From Cylicocyclus nassatus (Eukaryota > Nematoda > Chromadorea > Rhabditida > Strongylidae), in assembly GCA_958299035.1 (NCBI GenBank), contig CATQJL010000001.1, forward strand, positions 12,887,334 to 12,951,333: a stretch of DNA of 64,000 nucleotides, read 5' to 3'. Positions within the stretch are counted from its first letter, which is position 1. Each line of letters starts with the position of its first letter. Both the position numbers and the translations under genes were made by a program. The notes below the pieces were generated by a model. That model saw only the letters and a list, made by a program, of their open reading frames with translations. It was not told the origin of the DNA and did not search any database. Shown piece by piece: positions 25,509-36,445 of the stretch.

Positions 25509-27341
25509 TTAGGTTGGCAGATTTTCCGCTACTTACTCCTTTTTCCCAAAAATCTGTAAGAAACTTTCGAGAATTCCTTGTTCAAGGGGTGTTGATGGGG
25601 TGCAAAGATCTACCCACTGGTACTCTCAGATCCGTGATCCGTGCGCAAAGCACACACTTTATCGGTAGGACTACGTTTTATGGACATTTTTATCAAAGGG
25701 CTGGCATTCGCCCCGGTTATCAGGAAGAGACCGGGTGATGTGGTAGACGGGCAGGGGATGGTCTATAATTTTTAGCGAACGTCGGAGGATGGCACATCTT
25801 GTCACACACAGAGGTGCGATAGTCGGAGCCGATTCTCCGCTTACCTTCACTTTTGAGCTGGTACAGGGTGACCACCTTCACTTTTGGGTTTGAAAATTTT
25901 TTTTGCTAAAGCTCAAAAGAAGGAAAGTAAGCAAAAGGAATGTAAAAAAAAGTATTAAGAGCATATATCTATGTGGTAGGTCGATCCAGGCAGTAACCGC
26001 CGAGAACCAGAATTTCGAATGATAAAATAATGAAAAATCGTGAAAAATCATTCCACTGTTACAAATCTGCTGGCTGAAGACCTCCGCAGTTGCGACTTCA
26101 TAGATTTTGAAGGGTAAGTGTTGTTCTACCAGGCAGTGAAAGAATCAGTTTAATTTGAGGAGTGGCCACCGAGAACGAGAATTTTGAAAAACCTTAAAAA
26201 TCTTCTCAATTTTAGGTTGCTTAATGACAACTGACATTTAAACTCTTATAAATCCAAACTTTGAAGGTGTGTGATGTTGCGACTTCATAGGTTTTGTAGT
26301 GTGAGGTTTTCCCTATCAGAATATGTCTTAGCTGTGCCGATCCATTGAAACATCGCCGAGATACAGGCTTTTAAAAAAGCAGGTAAAAAACCGTTTTTCA
26401 GCTCATAACTTCTTCAGAACTGCATGAAATATGTTGCGACTTCATACGTTAGATTCTCCTCTTCAAGAGCTTTCAGATGGTATATAATATGTGGGGGATT
26501 CTATGTTTTTTGCGGCTCTAACCCGGGGTGGACTACTCCTCTTCACTAATTCTCCACCTCGCCCATTTCAATGTATTGGCGGGAGGCCGCCAGTGGAGAA
26601 TTAGTGAAGAGAGGTACTCCACCCCCGGGCATATGCCGTGGTAGGCGTGAATCCCCCACATATCATATAGCATTTGAAAGCTCTTGATGAGGAGAATCCA
26701 GCCTATGAAGTCGCAACATGAATTATGCAATTCTGAAGAACTTATGAGCTGAAAAACGGTTTTTTACCTCCTTTTTTAAGAGCCTGGATCTCGACGATGT
26801 TTCAATGGATCGGTACAGCTAAGACATATTCTGATAGGGCAAACCTCACCTACAAAACCTATGAAGTCGCAACATCACACACCTTCACATGACATAGTGC
26901 ATTATGTCAACGCACGGTGTCATTTTAAAATGAAGAACGGTTTTTAAAAATTTATAAAAATCATTTCCAACCACTCCTTATCGAATCCTACACGATGCAC
27001 ACAAAAAGAAAAATTTTCGGGCAATTTTTAATTTTTTAAATTATTTTTCACCCCTAGTTTTTGACATGCTAGCGGCACCAAAGTGCTGCCATGAAAGAGG
27101 CAGTGCGAAGATATGTTTCAAAATAATTATAAGAGAGAAAAAGTACGATTGCAGCGAAAAGAATCAATGAAAAATGATATATGAGGGTGATTACAAAGTT
27201 GTCGTAAACTTCTTAGTTTCTGTGCATTTGCGTCATCAGTACGCCCTGTCAGGCTCTAGGAGCAAATTTGAAGATTCTAGAAAGTTTCTAAAATTTTAGA
27301 ATTTTATGAAAAAATGCAACAGGAATTATCTGCCAACCTAA
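25509..27341. mobile_element. mariner-ended element, 1.83 kb, no intact transposase
   Basis: The left end is TTAGGTTGGCAGATTTTCCG and the right end is the inverted equivalent, ending ATCTGCCAACCTAA. TA dinucleotides flank both. A second matched block (AGAAACTTTC-AGAAT) lies inside each terminus. TTAGGTTGG is the classic mariner start. I see no D,D34D-type transposase frame. The centre is occupied by a separate large palindrome at 26262-26887, so the element is either a carrier of a nested insertion or a composite. Confidence 0.65.
26262..26887. repeat. 626-bp near-perfect palindrome
   Basis: The left arm, from TTGAAGGTGTGTGATGTTGC, pairs with the right arm ending CATCACACACCTTCA with scattered mismatches over about 290 bp. 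An inner hairpin (CACTAATTCTCCAC and GTGGAGAATTAGTG) surrounds a GC-rich loop. The phrase TTGCGACTTCATA recurs within the arms. Likely a fold-back transposon nested in the mariner-ended element. No coding capacity. Confidence 0.75.
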
Positions 27342-29540
27342 TACTTTATTTTGTAGTTGGAGTAGCATGGGATAGCGGAAAGATGGAGATGGGAGGGGGG
27401 GGAGGGAAAATTTAGCCACCATTATTTGCAAAAAAATTAAGGAAAGGATAATTGTATAATTCTTTCTTGTTTGAAATGCATATGATTCTGGTCATGATCT
27501 AAAGTGTTCATTTTCTATTCTCACATATTTTCTTCATTAGATCAAAATCCATCAAGCTATTTAAATAAGAAAAAAGTCGTAACTAGATCCTTCCCATCCC
27601 CCCCCCCCATCTAACCGCGAAAATGGGCGATGCTTTCCCGCTCGAGGTGTATTCTATAATAGTAATCACCTGGCGAGTGAAAGTTGACCGTTTACTGTCT
27701 AGTTTTTGCCCATTGCTCGCATGTTTTCGCTATGCATTACTGCATTGCTGGATTCCGGATTATCCGGGTGAATTACGGGTTTGCTTCATGTTTATATGCA
27801 GTGACTCATAACCCGAAGGTCTGGAATTAGGGCAAGAGTTAATTAAGTTCGAGAAGAAAGAGAAAGAAATTAGTGATCGTCGTGAGAAGAATAGTCACTC
27901 AATAGGGTGCGAGAGTTTAAAAGTTTTTACCACAGTCTGAAAAGCGGGCGGCAAGAGTGGCTCCATACAAGAGTAAAAAATAGCTCTATTATTATAAGCG
28001 ATCCTAGTTTTGATAGCCAAGGTGACAAAAAGCATATCTGCACTAGAAATCGTATTGTCTCAGTCCAAAGCGACTAAGCATTCATTCAAAAAGTTTATTT
28101 TGATTTTTTTTGATTCGTGCTTTCCTCGTAAATGAGTGTAGATTAGTGCTGGTTACTGTGTGACATGCTAAAGTAGGTTTATACCGAATCATTAGTTCAT
28201 AATGTGCTGTGACAAATCGCTCCAAAGAGAACTATTCAACATTTGAGGCACAGCAGAAGGGAGGGCTAGAGAAAATTCCGTGTTTAGAGGATAGTAAGTT
28301 GATCTACAAATCCAAATATCGAAATATAGGGTTCAACAGTTTTCAAGGAAGTAGAATCTGTACTTCCTTAATATTGAATTAAGATATAGTACAGTGTAGA
28401 TACATAGCTATCAACTATGAGGTTGTCATTCTTTTAGCCAATCGGTGAATGAACTGATTTTGACAGATTTTTGGCTTTCATTCCTCGTGACTGCGATATT
28501 TCCAGGTGCATTCCATATGGCTATGCCGCTCTTCTGAAGCTACTCGGCAAGAAGTGACCGCATTCGGAAACACCCCGGAGCTCTTCTTCCCGCTAAAATT
28601 ACTCTGGATACATTTTGGGCCACTACCCTTACTTGTAATAATATACTCTATTGTTGATAAGCAACTGATCCAGCAGCCCTAAAACTATTGTTGTGCAATT
28701 GACCTGCCCTAAGCTGGTAACAAACCGATATTTACTGATGTTTGTCCGATTATGTGTTGCCCCGATTTGATGTGTGCTATAGCTCTCGCTTACTGTATTA
28801 CTATAATACTATATCCAATGTACCGGTTCTTCTCATATGAGCATGTTCGTCGTCTCTCGTAATCCTAAATAAAACCGATCCAACAATCCGCTTTCAAGTT
28901 TTTCAATGTTTTTGATGAGTGCCCCTCCGATAACTGGTTCTTTATACTATTGTAGCAGTATGTTGTATATTGTGACCACGAGAGCTGCAATGAGAAACAA
29001 CAGAGGAAGCTTAGCGATTAATGGAGCCCATGGCAAGGGGAAGGAGGGGGAGGACTTCAAGAATTTGCTTAGATTTTACCTCTTAAACTGTTACCTTTCC
29101 GAGCTTCCCGCATAATGCATGGGAAAATGCTATCCTTTACTTTTGACGGGTTCAAATCAACTGGAGCAGCAAATTCCTCCTAGTCCTGTTCCCTCGATCA
29201 CCTTTCGCCTCGCTCCAAGGATGAATGGGAGTTCGCAGCGACCAGTTGCTGGTGAATTGCCAAAAATTTTGCGCATTTTATTGGGGTCAGCCGATCTGGT
29301 CTAGAAGTTCCGACGAAATTGCTTTGTCGCAGGCCGTCCAGTTGGTTATAAATACTGTGGAAAAAAGACGTTGAGAAATATTGATATTGCATTTCAAGCT
29401 GTGAACTTTGAAGTTCCTTATTGCTATGTGATAAACGGGGGAAAATTAGGTAAATCGTGTGAAGTATAGCTACAGAAACTGACGAAGGATCCAAACAACA
29501 TCTCCTTTCCCCGAATCCTGGGACCGAAACTGCTGCACAG
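27342..29540. other. intergenic, no gene seen
   Basis: Includes a G8 run near 27395 and a C11 run near 27598-27608. Open frames at 27623-27811, 28906-29115, 29119-29304 and 29198-29494 (minus) have no splice or domain support. Confidence 0.4.
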
Positions 29541-29795
29541 GTATTGAATGTGAAGTTTTATGAAAGAGATCGCCCTCTAGGCTCATTATTGATCTTCAAT
29601 CACGAGTTTGTCGACCGGGTGATCGATGGAAAATTTTTCTTAATACCGAAATATAACTATTCGAAACTTGGTGGTAAGACAGCCTTAGATACCTTCAATA
29701 CCCTTTGCGGGATGCCTTTTGGCAAGATTATTTACATAGGAAAGATTGCAGCTGGAACAGAGATGAAAATTGAAATTTGCTCTCAAAATCTTTAA
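29541..29795 (+). CDS. possible terminal exon, family not recognised
   Basis: After a GCTGCACAG acceptor the frame VLNVKFYERDRPLGSLLIF stays open for 84 codons to a TAA. It has regular alternation of hydrophobic and charged residues and a Gly-rich end (LCGMPFGKIIYIGKIAAG). This looks like folded beta-rich protein rather than chance sequence. No upstream exon was found in the preceding kilobase, and I recognise no family. It could be a remnant. Confidence 0.35.
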   Translation, partial: VLNVKFYERDRPLGSLLIFNHEFVDRVIDGKFFLIPKYNYSKLGGKTALDTFNTLCGMPFGKIIYIGKIAAGTEMKIEICSQNL

Positions 29796-30555
29796 GAAAC
29801 GTATATTAGACCACCTATCATGCAAAATGTTTTGCGTTCATTGTATCATTTGAAACAGAATTAGAAAAGCTGTTAGAAGCGCCATTCAGCGTGGACTTTT
29901 GTAAAATACAATTTTTTGGGTCTCTGGGCAGTTTGAACTAGATTTCAAAAGCGCTAGCAAAATATTGGCGTTCATCAGCTTTTGAAGCAATATGCCAGAA
30001 TTAATACAACTACTAGGAATCTTATAACTTCCTTCATCTACTATGAAATGATCACATTGAAGCCGGCAGAAGTTATGAATTTGGAAATATTTACAGGCCA
30101 AAAACCCAAGCGAAAAGTTTCTCTTTTTTCCCCAAAAACAACATAGTTGTTTGTATTCCTGGCCTCTTTGTTAATCGCTTCTGAAATCAATAACTTTAAC
30201 GCGGTGCGAATTGATTCCCAAATCTCTGTCAGCTTGTTTCTCCTCTTTTTTCTCTTTCGTTTTGGGTATCTGCAGTTGCACATACTTTCGAGTACTGCAA
30301 ATGATGCAATTAAATATTTTTTCCGAACGCATAAATCTCTAACTAGTAGTACGGGATGGAAAGTGAGTAGCGAGGGATTATTCAAATAGCTTGCGTTCGT
30401 TGGATCATCGACGAACTCCGCCTACTGCTCTATACACTGCCATAAAAGGCAGCGATCGCTGTTCTTCACTAGTCTGTTTATACTTTCACTCATTCAACCT
30501 ACGCAAAATTACACTAGGTTCGTTTCACCTGCTTTGTACTAATTTGGTCTATCTA
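29796..30555. other. no confident gene
   Basis: A 114-codon minus-strand frame (30041-30385) with a KRKRKKRRNK basic run overlaps an opposite-strand frame. Neither has splice sites that join to anything, so I do not call them. Confidence 0.35.
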
Positions 30556-32101
30556 CAGTGCTGGCCAAAATTATAGGTCCACTCTAAAAAATGCCATAAC
30601 TCACGCTGTTATGAATGAAATTTTCCAAAATTTGGTAGAGACGTGTGTTTACCAGCCTACTATCAGCCTTCAAAACGGTTCTCGTTTTCGTTTGATTATT
30701 CAAGAAAAAATCAGAAATTTCGACAAAAGCAGGCTTGAAGGCTGGCCAAAATTATAGGTCCACCTGGAGTTTTTACTGATTAAAGCACTTCTTAGCTCCC
30801 GAATTTTTTTAGATAGGCACACATCCAAAAACGTTAAACAGCTGCATTGATCAAGCTGTGTCATACCTCCAAAAAGAACTGATTATCTGCTTTTTTGCCT
30901 TGAAGATGCACTCACATGTATTCCGCTCCACAAACCTGCGTTGAGTAAGAAATTCTGCAGTTTCTCAGCTGGATCGGAAGGAATGGGGTTTCATCTATCT
31001 TCTGGATGCTTTTTGACGTGAGCATTGAGGAAAAAATCCGACTTTTTGCTGCTGAAGCAAATCTGACATTGACAGTACTGCAATCCTGGGCTCAAATTTC
31101 TGCCTTCAAACTTCTTTTACAATGTCCTCAGAAGCACTGAGTAAAGTAAAAGCATTGTTTCTATGAAGGGGAGTCCGTATACCATAGTTACAACTTTCTA
31201 GAGATCCTAGCATTCGAGTATAATTACTGAAATCACTCTGCAGAAACTGATTACGACAAGCACCAAAGCTTTTTGTGGCCCCGACCAAAATTTTCAGAAG
31301 AATCATGTGCTAACAAGCTGTATCCACCATCTAGTAAATAATTAATGTCAAAAGTCTAAGTGAGGTAGCACTTGGAAAGCTATTTTGGATCGCGTAACAC
31401 CATTATTACGTTGCACACACAACTCATGTTTCGAAAAAGAAGCAAGGCAGCTTTGTGGACACTTGCGAGTATGGCAAACAGCTTTATTCTTGTGTAAAAA
31501 ATGCTTCTGCATTATCTTGAGGTTATAATGACAATGCATAAGGGGTTTAGGGCAGAAACTTAGGCTTACTCTGCCGATTAAGCCGATGTCAGATTTGCTT
31601 CAGCAGCAAAAAGTCGGAATTTTTTCCTCAATGTTCACGTCAAAAAGCATTCAGAAGATAGATGAGACCCCATCCCTTCCGATCCAGCTGAGAAACTGCA
31701 GATTTTCTAACTCAACGCAGGTTTGTGGAGCGGAATACATGTGAGTGCATCTTCAAGGCAAAAAAGCAGATAATCAGTTCTTTTTGGAGGTATGACACAG
31801 CTTGATCAATGCAGCTGTTTAACGTTTTTGGATGTGTGCCTATCTAAAAAAATTCGGGAGTTAAGAAGTGCTTTAATCAGTAAAAACTCCAGGTGGACCT
31901 ATAATTTTGGCCAGCCTTCAAGCCTGCTTTTGTCAAAACTTCTAATTTTTTCTTGAATAATCAAACGAAAACGAGAACCGTTTTGAAGACTGATAGTAGA
32001 CTGGTAAACACACGTCTCTACCAAATTTTGGAAAATTTCATTCACAACAGAGTGAGTTATGGCATTTTTTTATAGTGGACCTATAATTTTGGCCAGCACC
32101 G
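30556..32101. mobile_element. Tc1-type palindromic element, 1.55 kb, non-autonomous
   Basis: The left end is CAGTGCTGGCCAAAATTATA and the right end is its inverted copy ending GGCCAGCACCG, each flanked by TA. The first 12 bases match the known start of Tc1 termini. The arms pair for about 520 bp, including internal blocks such as GATCGGAAGGAATGGGGT facing ACCCCATCCCTTCCGATC. The central 500 bp is unpaired and carries no recognisable transposase. It ends 57 bp upstream of the start codon of the Gly/Met/Tyr-rich gene, so it has replaced or entered that gene's promoter region. Confidence 0.85.
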
Positions 32102-32150
32102 TATAGTTTTAATAATATTTATTGTTTTGTACTGAATGAATATGCACTTC

Positions 32151-32152
32151 AG
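32151..32152 (+). promoter_or_regulatory. probable trans-splice acceptor
   Basis: GCACTTCAG lies six bases before the ATG of the next gene, giving a very short leader as usual after nematode spliced-leader addition. Confidence 0.5.
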
Positions 32153-32158
32153 AAAAAA

Positions 32159-33006
32159 ATGGGAACGACAAGTATTATATGGATATTAACGACACTATCT
32201 GCTTCGGTATTGTATGTTTTTTGTTTTTCCATATGGGACCGTTATAAGCGAATCGTTTCAGGTCAGCCCCTTATCGGTATGGTGATGCTGGAAGTATGAT
32301 GGGTTATGGATCATATGGTAAGCATGTAAATCAAAATTCGTGCAAAATGCATTCGTGCAATCAAATTCATTTTTACAGGTTCTATGGGAGGAATGGGTGG
32401 TATGGGTGGTATGGGATCCCCATATGGAATGAGTTCTCCATATGGTATGTATGGAATGGGAATGTGTGAGTCTTGAATGATTACTTTACATAGTCGCAAC
32501 GGGTTGCTTATTGCATTCTTACTGTAGGATTACGGTGTGCTGTACTCTTACTGTAGGTTTGCAGTGTAAAATCTACTTTGACAATTTTTATTCCTTGATT
32601 CTATTTAAGGATCAGTTTAATGCAAAATTCTTCGTCTGCAAATGCTTATAGTAATCTACAAAGTCGAAATTATTGCTAAACATAGGTCTATGATCACCTG
32701 TACATCAAAATCCATCGAATGTCGTAAACAACTCCAAATAAACATTGTAATCACCGATTTATCCCTTTCCGCTTCAGCACCCTATGGAATGGGAATGCCG
32801 GGCATGGGAATGGGTGGAATGAGTGGAATGGGAGGATTAGGAGGATACGGTAAGTGAAAATTTCCTCAGCTATATTATACTTTTCAATAGCACTATTTTT
32901 AGGCTCACCGTACTCACCTGGTGGTCTCTATGGCGGTGGTGGTCTTGGTGGCCTTGGCTCAGGTTTAGGAATGGGCCTTGGGACCAGTTCATACTTCAAA
33001 AAGTGA
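32159..33006 (+). CDS. secreted Gly/Met/Tyr-rich small protein, 123 aa
   Basis: Five exons: 32159-32211, 32262-32317, 32379-32465, 32778-32849 and 32903-33006. Introns are 50, 61, 312 and 53 bp. Donors are GTATGT, GTAAGC, GTGAGT and GTAAGT, and every acceptor is TTCAG, TACAG or TTTAG. Splice phases all agree. The product begins MGTTSIIWILTTLSASVL, a signal peptide, followed by SAPYRYGDAGSMMGYGSYG. A low-complexity body of GGMGGMG, SPYGM and GMGMPGMGMGG repeats follows, then GLGGLGSGLGMGLG and a basic end, YFKK. No cysteines are confirmed. An alternative GTATGT donor inside exon 3 would also keep frame. AATAAA is at 33103-33108. It resembles nematode secreted glycine-rich (grsp/cnc/nlp-like) peptides; cuticle or antimicrobial roles are known for some such families but are only inference here. 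Confidence 0.8.
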
Positions 33007-33102
33007 TCTCTTGTTGTTTAGATATTCTTTAAGATTGTCTTTCATCAAATGTGATCTTCCAATGTACATTTTCTTCTATTTATTTGCGTCAACTTGGGCA
33101 AG

Positions 33103-33108
33103 TAATAA
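33103..33108 (+). terminator. polyadenylation signal AATAAA
   Basis: AATAAA about 97 bp after the stop codon of the Gly/Met/Tyr-rich gene, in an AT-rich 3' region. No closer candidate is present. Confidence 0.6.
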
Positions 33109-34219
33109 ATTCTCATTTACGTATCCAAATTTTTTAAAAAGAATATCGGATTGATCTGGAGCAATTCAAAGATTTGGATCTTTCCCATTTACTGCAATAA
33201 CTAAAATTTTAGCATCATTGGTAAAATCAACAATTGCTGGCATGTCTCCATTTATAGTTTTTCAAATCCGTTAGCGGTTGCCTAAAATCAAGGTCATGAC
33301 AGAAAGAAGCGAAGAAATTTTTCGCGTGATTGTAAGTTTCCAGAATTATGAAACTAATTCATTTATTCAGAACTAGTTGATCTCATTCAAATAAACAATC
33401 AACGATTTGTGCCAAAAGTCCGCTGGCAAACCCTATTATACAAGTATCTCACAAAATCTGAGACGTCTTTTCGAAACAAAACTCTTTGAGGGGACTTTTT
33501 GCTCCGCCATGTTGCATGTGTCATACTCAGACTGTTATGCCACAGACAAACAACCTTTGCACAAATAAACAGACAAAAAAATAACAACGCTTTTGTGCAC
33601 ACTGTTTCGCTTCATTGCTCAACTTGCTAACCATCTGTGTCATTCTGTGTAAGTTCCAAGAACAGCTGTCGTAGTCCGCTGACTTCAATACGAAAAATCT
33701 TTCTTACCAGGACCGGATGCCCTTTCGGTAGTAAACAAGATGTTGGAGTCTAATAGTCGAAGCGGCCTCTCCAGAAGGAACGTACAACACAGTGGAGAGC
33801 AAAAAACTCTGATTCCAAATCTGCTTTCCATATCTGTGGAACATTTATGGACGACTACCTAGGAGCGCAAAATTGAATGTGCTTTCAGGATAATTTTAGT
33901 TGCTAAGATCTTGCTAGCACTCAAATAAAGCAATCAAGAATGATATATTTATTGTATGTGCTGATTAACGGTGCTCCGTTGAGCTAGAAAAATATTATTT
34001 TTATTGCTTTTTACGCCATCTGTCTTACTTGCACGTTCAATTTTTCGCTCCAATATCATACCTTCTAATCTCAAGGAAGGCAGATTTGGAATCAGCGTTT
34101 TATACTTTTTTGTATACACTCTAAAAAGGCTACTTCGGAAAAGCATGCTTCCCTTGTAAATGCAACTTCCTCCGTAACTTTTCTCTCTTTAAATATGGCG
34201 CGCTCAAGCTTTGGCATTA
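33109..34219. other. intergenic with a half-copy of a hairpin repeat
   Basis: The segment at about 33740-33860 (GTCGAAGCGGCCTCTCCAGA, then CCAAATCTGCTTTCCATATC) is one arm of the hairpin family seen complete at 36446-36922. The rest is AT-rich with no supported exon. Confidence 0.5.
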
Positions 34220-35760
34220 CCCTAAAATCCGTCATATAAGATCGGCTCGCAGTAAAGACCGCCTCGCCGATAAGACCGCAAAAGTGCTCTCAGTTAAGTC
34301 CGCTTTCGTGACAGCCTCGCGCGCCTCGCGCGCCGCCAAGTCCCGCGGATAAGTCCGCCTTATTTTTTCACATAAAAACAAGAAGGATGCGCAATTGCGC
34401 TGCCATTTTTGGTCTCAGAATGAACCGAAGCAACAAATCTTTATTCAGTTTCCATTCCATGTTTATCATCATCAAAACGTGGCTGACCGATGGTGGTTCT
34501 TCTTCTAATGACTAAGTTCCTTTTCATCATAAACCGTTTGCACCACGATTCCGTTGCCTTGAAGTACTGCCGGCCAGATTCCTGCGCTAGCTGCAATGCC
34601 TTCGCTCGAATGTCCTCGACAAGCACTGCTCTGCTTGCTTCCCGCCTCTGCACAATCCATGCATAGACAGCTTTCTCGATCTCCTCTACCTTTTGCTTCC
34701 CATAACGGTTGGCGCGTTTCCTCAGTGGCATATCCTCCAAATTCTCCTTATCGGCCTTCCATCTTCGAATCAGACGAGCAGAGACTTCGTAGTGAACAGC
34801 GGCAGCCGATGTTCCATGTTCCAAGGCATATTGCACCACGTTAAGCTTAAAAAGCGCGGTGTAGGACTTCCTTCTGATAGCCATTGAGATGCGAGACACC
34901 TGGAAAGCTTAAGTCAAAGCATGTGAGACTATGCTGGAAATATAGGGCCCCGCGTGATTGTGAACTTCGCTGAGTTACCGGTCATTGCACACTGGAATCA
35001 CGCGGAGTCCTATAAATTTGCGCTGGTCATCGAAAGGTTTACTCTTTTATACAAGGAAAAGCAGGCGGCATCAAATTTGACTACACTATCTTTTGTCTTG
35101 GATGTACAGGCTTAATGAAACAACAATTGAGGAAAATAACAAGGAAGCCTAATGCTTGCCAGACTGTCACTCTTCCGTTCAAGAAAGCATTTGACAAAAG
35201 CCGTATGGCATGGGTCAACAGAGACTACATTCAGAACATGAAAACAATAGAGGAAGCAAAAGTGTAGGAGTCAGGTTCAAGGGTTGTAGCCTGTACGGGT
35301 TCGAGAGATGTAGTGAAAACATTGTCGCCTCCAAAACGATAAGATGAATGATAAGTTGAGATGATTGCAATGATGCAATGATGAAACCTATTATGATTCT
35401 TTTCATCGGCAGAAATCGCTCAATTTCGTACAGGTGTCATATATAGGAAAAGAACTCACCTATCCAGCGTACGCGATGAAGAATCCGAGACGACCACCAA
35501 GTAGACTGTACGACTTGTCGAATCCTTGAGCTCTTTCTTTCAGGCGATATCGCGGCCTCGTTTAAATCTACACTGGCAAGCCACGCGAGCGGTCGCGCGC
35601 GTCTGTGCTCCTAGGTCGCGCTTGCTCATGCTCAGGACAGACGGACGTATCTGCGAGACGATTTAGGCGGACTTATCTGTGACACCCTTTGCGGCGTTTT
35701 TCCATCGATTTTCCTGCCAAAACTGCAGATAAGTCCGCTCTTATATGACGGATTTTAGGG
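34220..35760 (-). mobile_element. pogo-like element, copy 1 (intact DNA-binding gene)
   Basis: A 1541-bp element with 22-bp terminal inverted repeats starting CCCTAAAATCCGTCATATAA, flanked by TA on both sides. Subterminal GCGGACTTATC-type words occur in several copies near both ends and are probable transposase binding sites. It is almost identical to 55461-56999, which lies in the opposite orientation; in the portions I compared I saw only a 2-bp deletion and a few substitutions. TA target duplication, the CENP-B-like DNA-binding protein and the terminal repeats place it in the pogo/Tigger branch of Tc1/mariner. No DDE catalytic domain is encoded. Confidence 0.85.
34441..34884 (-). CDS. stand-alone pogo/Tigger-type DNA-binding protein, 147 aa
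   Basis: Starts at the ATG at 34884 (MAIRRKSYTALFKL) rather than at the upstream GTG. Residues about 5-45 form the N-terminal helix-turn-helix (FKLNVVQYALEHGTSAAAV, then RLIRRWKAD). Residues about 62-128 form a CENP-B-type helix-turn-helix (EEIEKAVYAWIVQRREASRA through ESWCKRFMMK), ending in the basic RRRTTIGQ block. In full-length pogo transposases a DDE domain follows; here only an acidic tail ending KHGMETE follows before TAA. The stop overlaps a GAATAAAG polyadenylation signal. A 5' exon appears to exist: a GTGAGT donor at about 35459 pairs with a CCAG acceptor 15 bases before the ATG. It should bind DNA but cannot catalyse transposition. Confidence 0.75.
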   Translation of the reverse strand: MAIRRKSYTALFKLNVVQYALEHGTSAAAVHYEVSARLIRRWKADKENLEDMPLRKRANRYGKQKVEEIEKAVYAWIVQRREASRAVLVEDIRAKALQLAQESGRQYFKATESWCKRFMMKRNLVIRRRTTIGQPRFDDDKHGMETE

Positions 35761-36445
35761 TATATAGAAATGTGGGCTACAAGTGAGCAAAATAGAAATA
35801 TTTAAGCCTCTCTAAAACTACTGAAATTCGGGATTTCAGTGGATTACAAGTAAGTCTGAAGTAGTTCACAACCTGAATCAAACATATCGACCCAGGGCTA
35901 GCGCAGATTCATTGTCAGAGATTGGCTGTTGGGCTTTGTAAGAAAGTAATAATAGTTGAAGGCTTTTTGGAGATTTGGCGTCCACGCAGAGTTAAACAAC
36001 GCAGCTACGCAAAATAGAAAATAAAATACTAGCATCTGTTAACAATACTAAGCGAAATCTCAGGTTTTCGTACCTTATATTATAGCGTAATTCTACTGAA
36101 CACGACAATCATATTCATTTGCCGTCGACTGAATTGTTTTCTGTGACTTACCAAAAAGGCATTTTCGTGAAAATGAGGATGATTTTCGAAATCAGAGTTT
36201 AGAGACACCCCCCCCCCCTCCCTCCCCCAGGCAAACTTTCCGCTGAAACTGTAAGCGATCTGGAATAATCAGTAAATTTTCTTCCTTTTACCGCACACCT
36301 ACCGTAATCCTTACACGCTTTGCCAGAATTTGAAACAAATTGCTGTATTTGTACATCACATCATATTCTAAAGATTATCAACGTTTGAGTATAGCATATG
36401 CAAAAAGAAGAAAGTATGGAAAAAACTGCAAAACTTAGTCAACAA
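35761..36445. other. no gene seen
   Basis: AT-rich sequence with a C11 run at about 36208-36218. No exon is supported. Confidence 0.4.

Noticed and set aside
29095..29170. GGTTCAAATC, a tRNA B-box-like word
   Set aside because: The surrounding sequence does not form acceptor, D and anticodon stems, so no tRNA is called.
34596..34887. Opposite-strand frames within the pogo-like coding exon (also 56334-56625)
   Set aside because: Shadows of the DNA-binding gene; composition is explained by its codon pattern.
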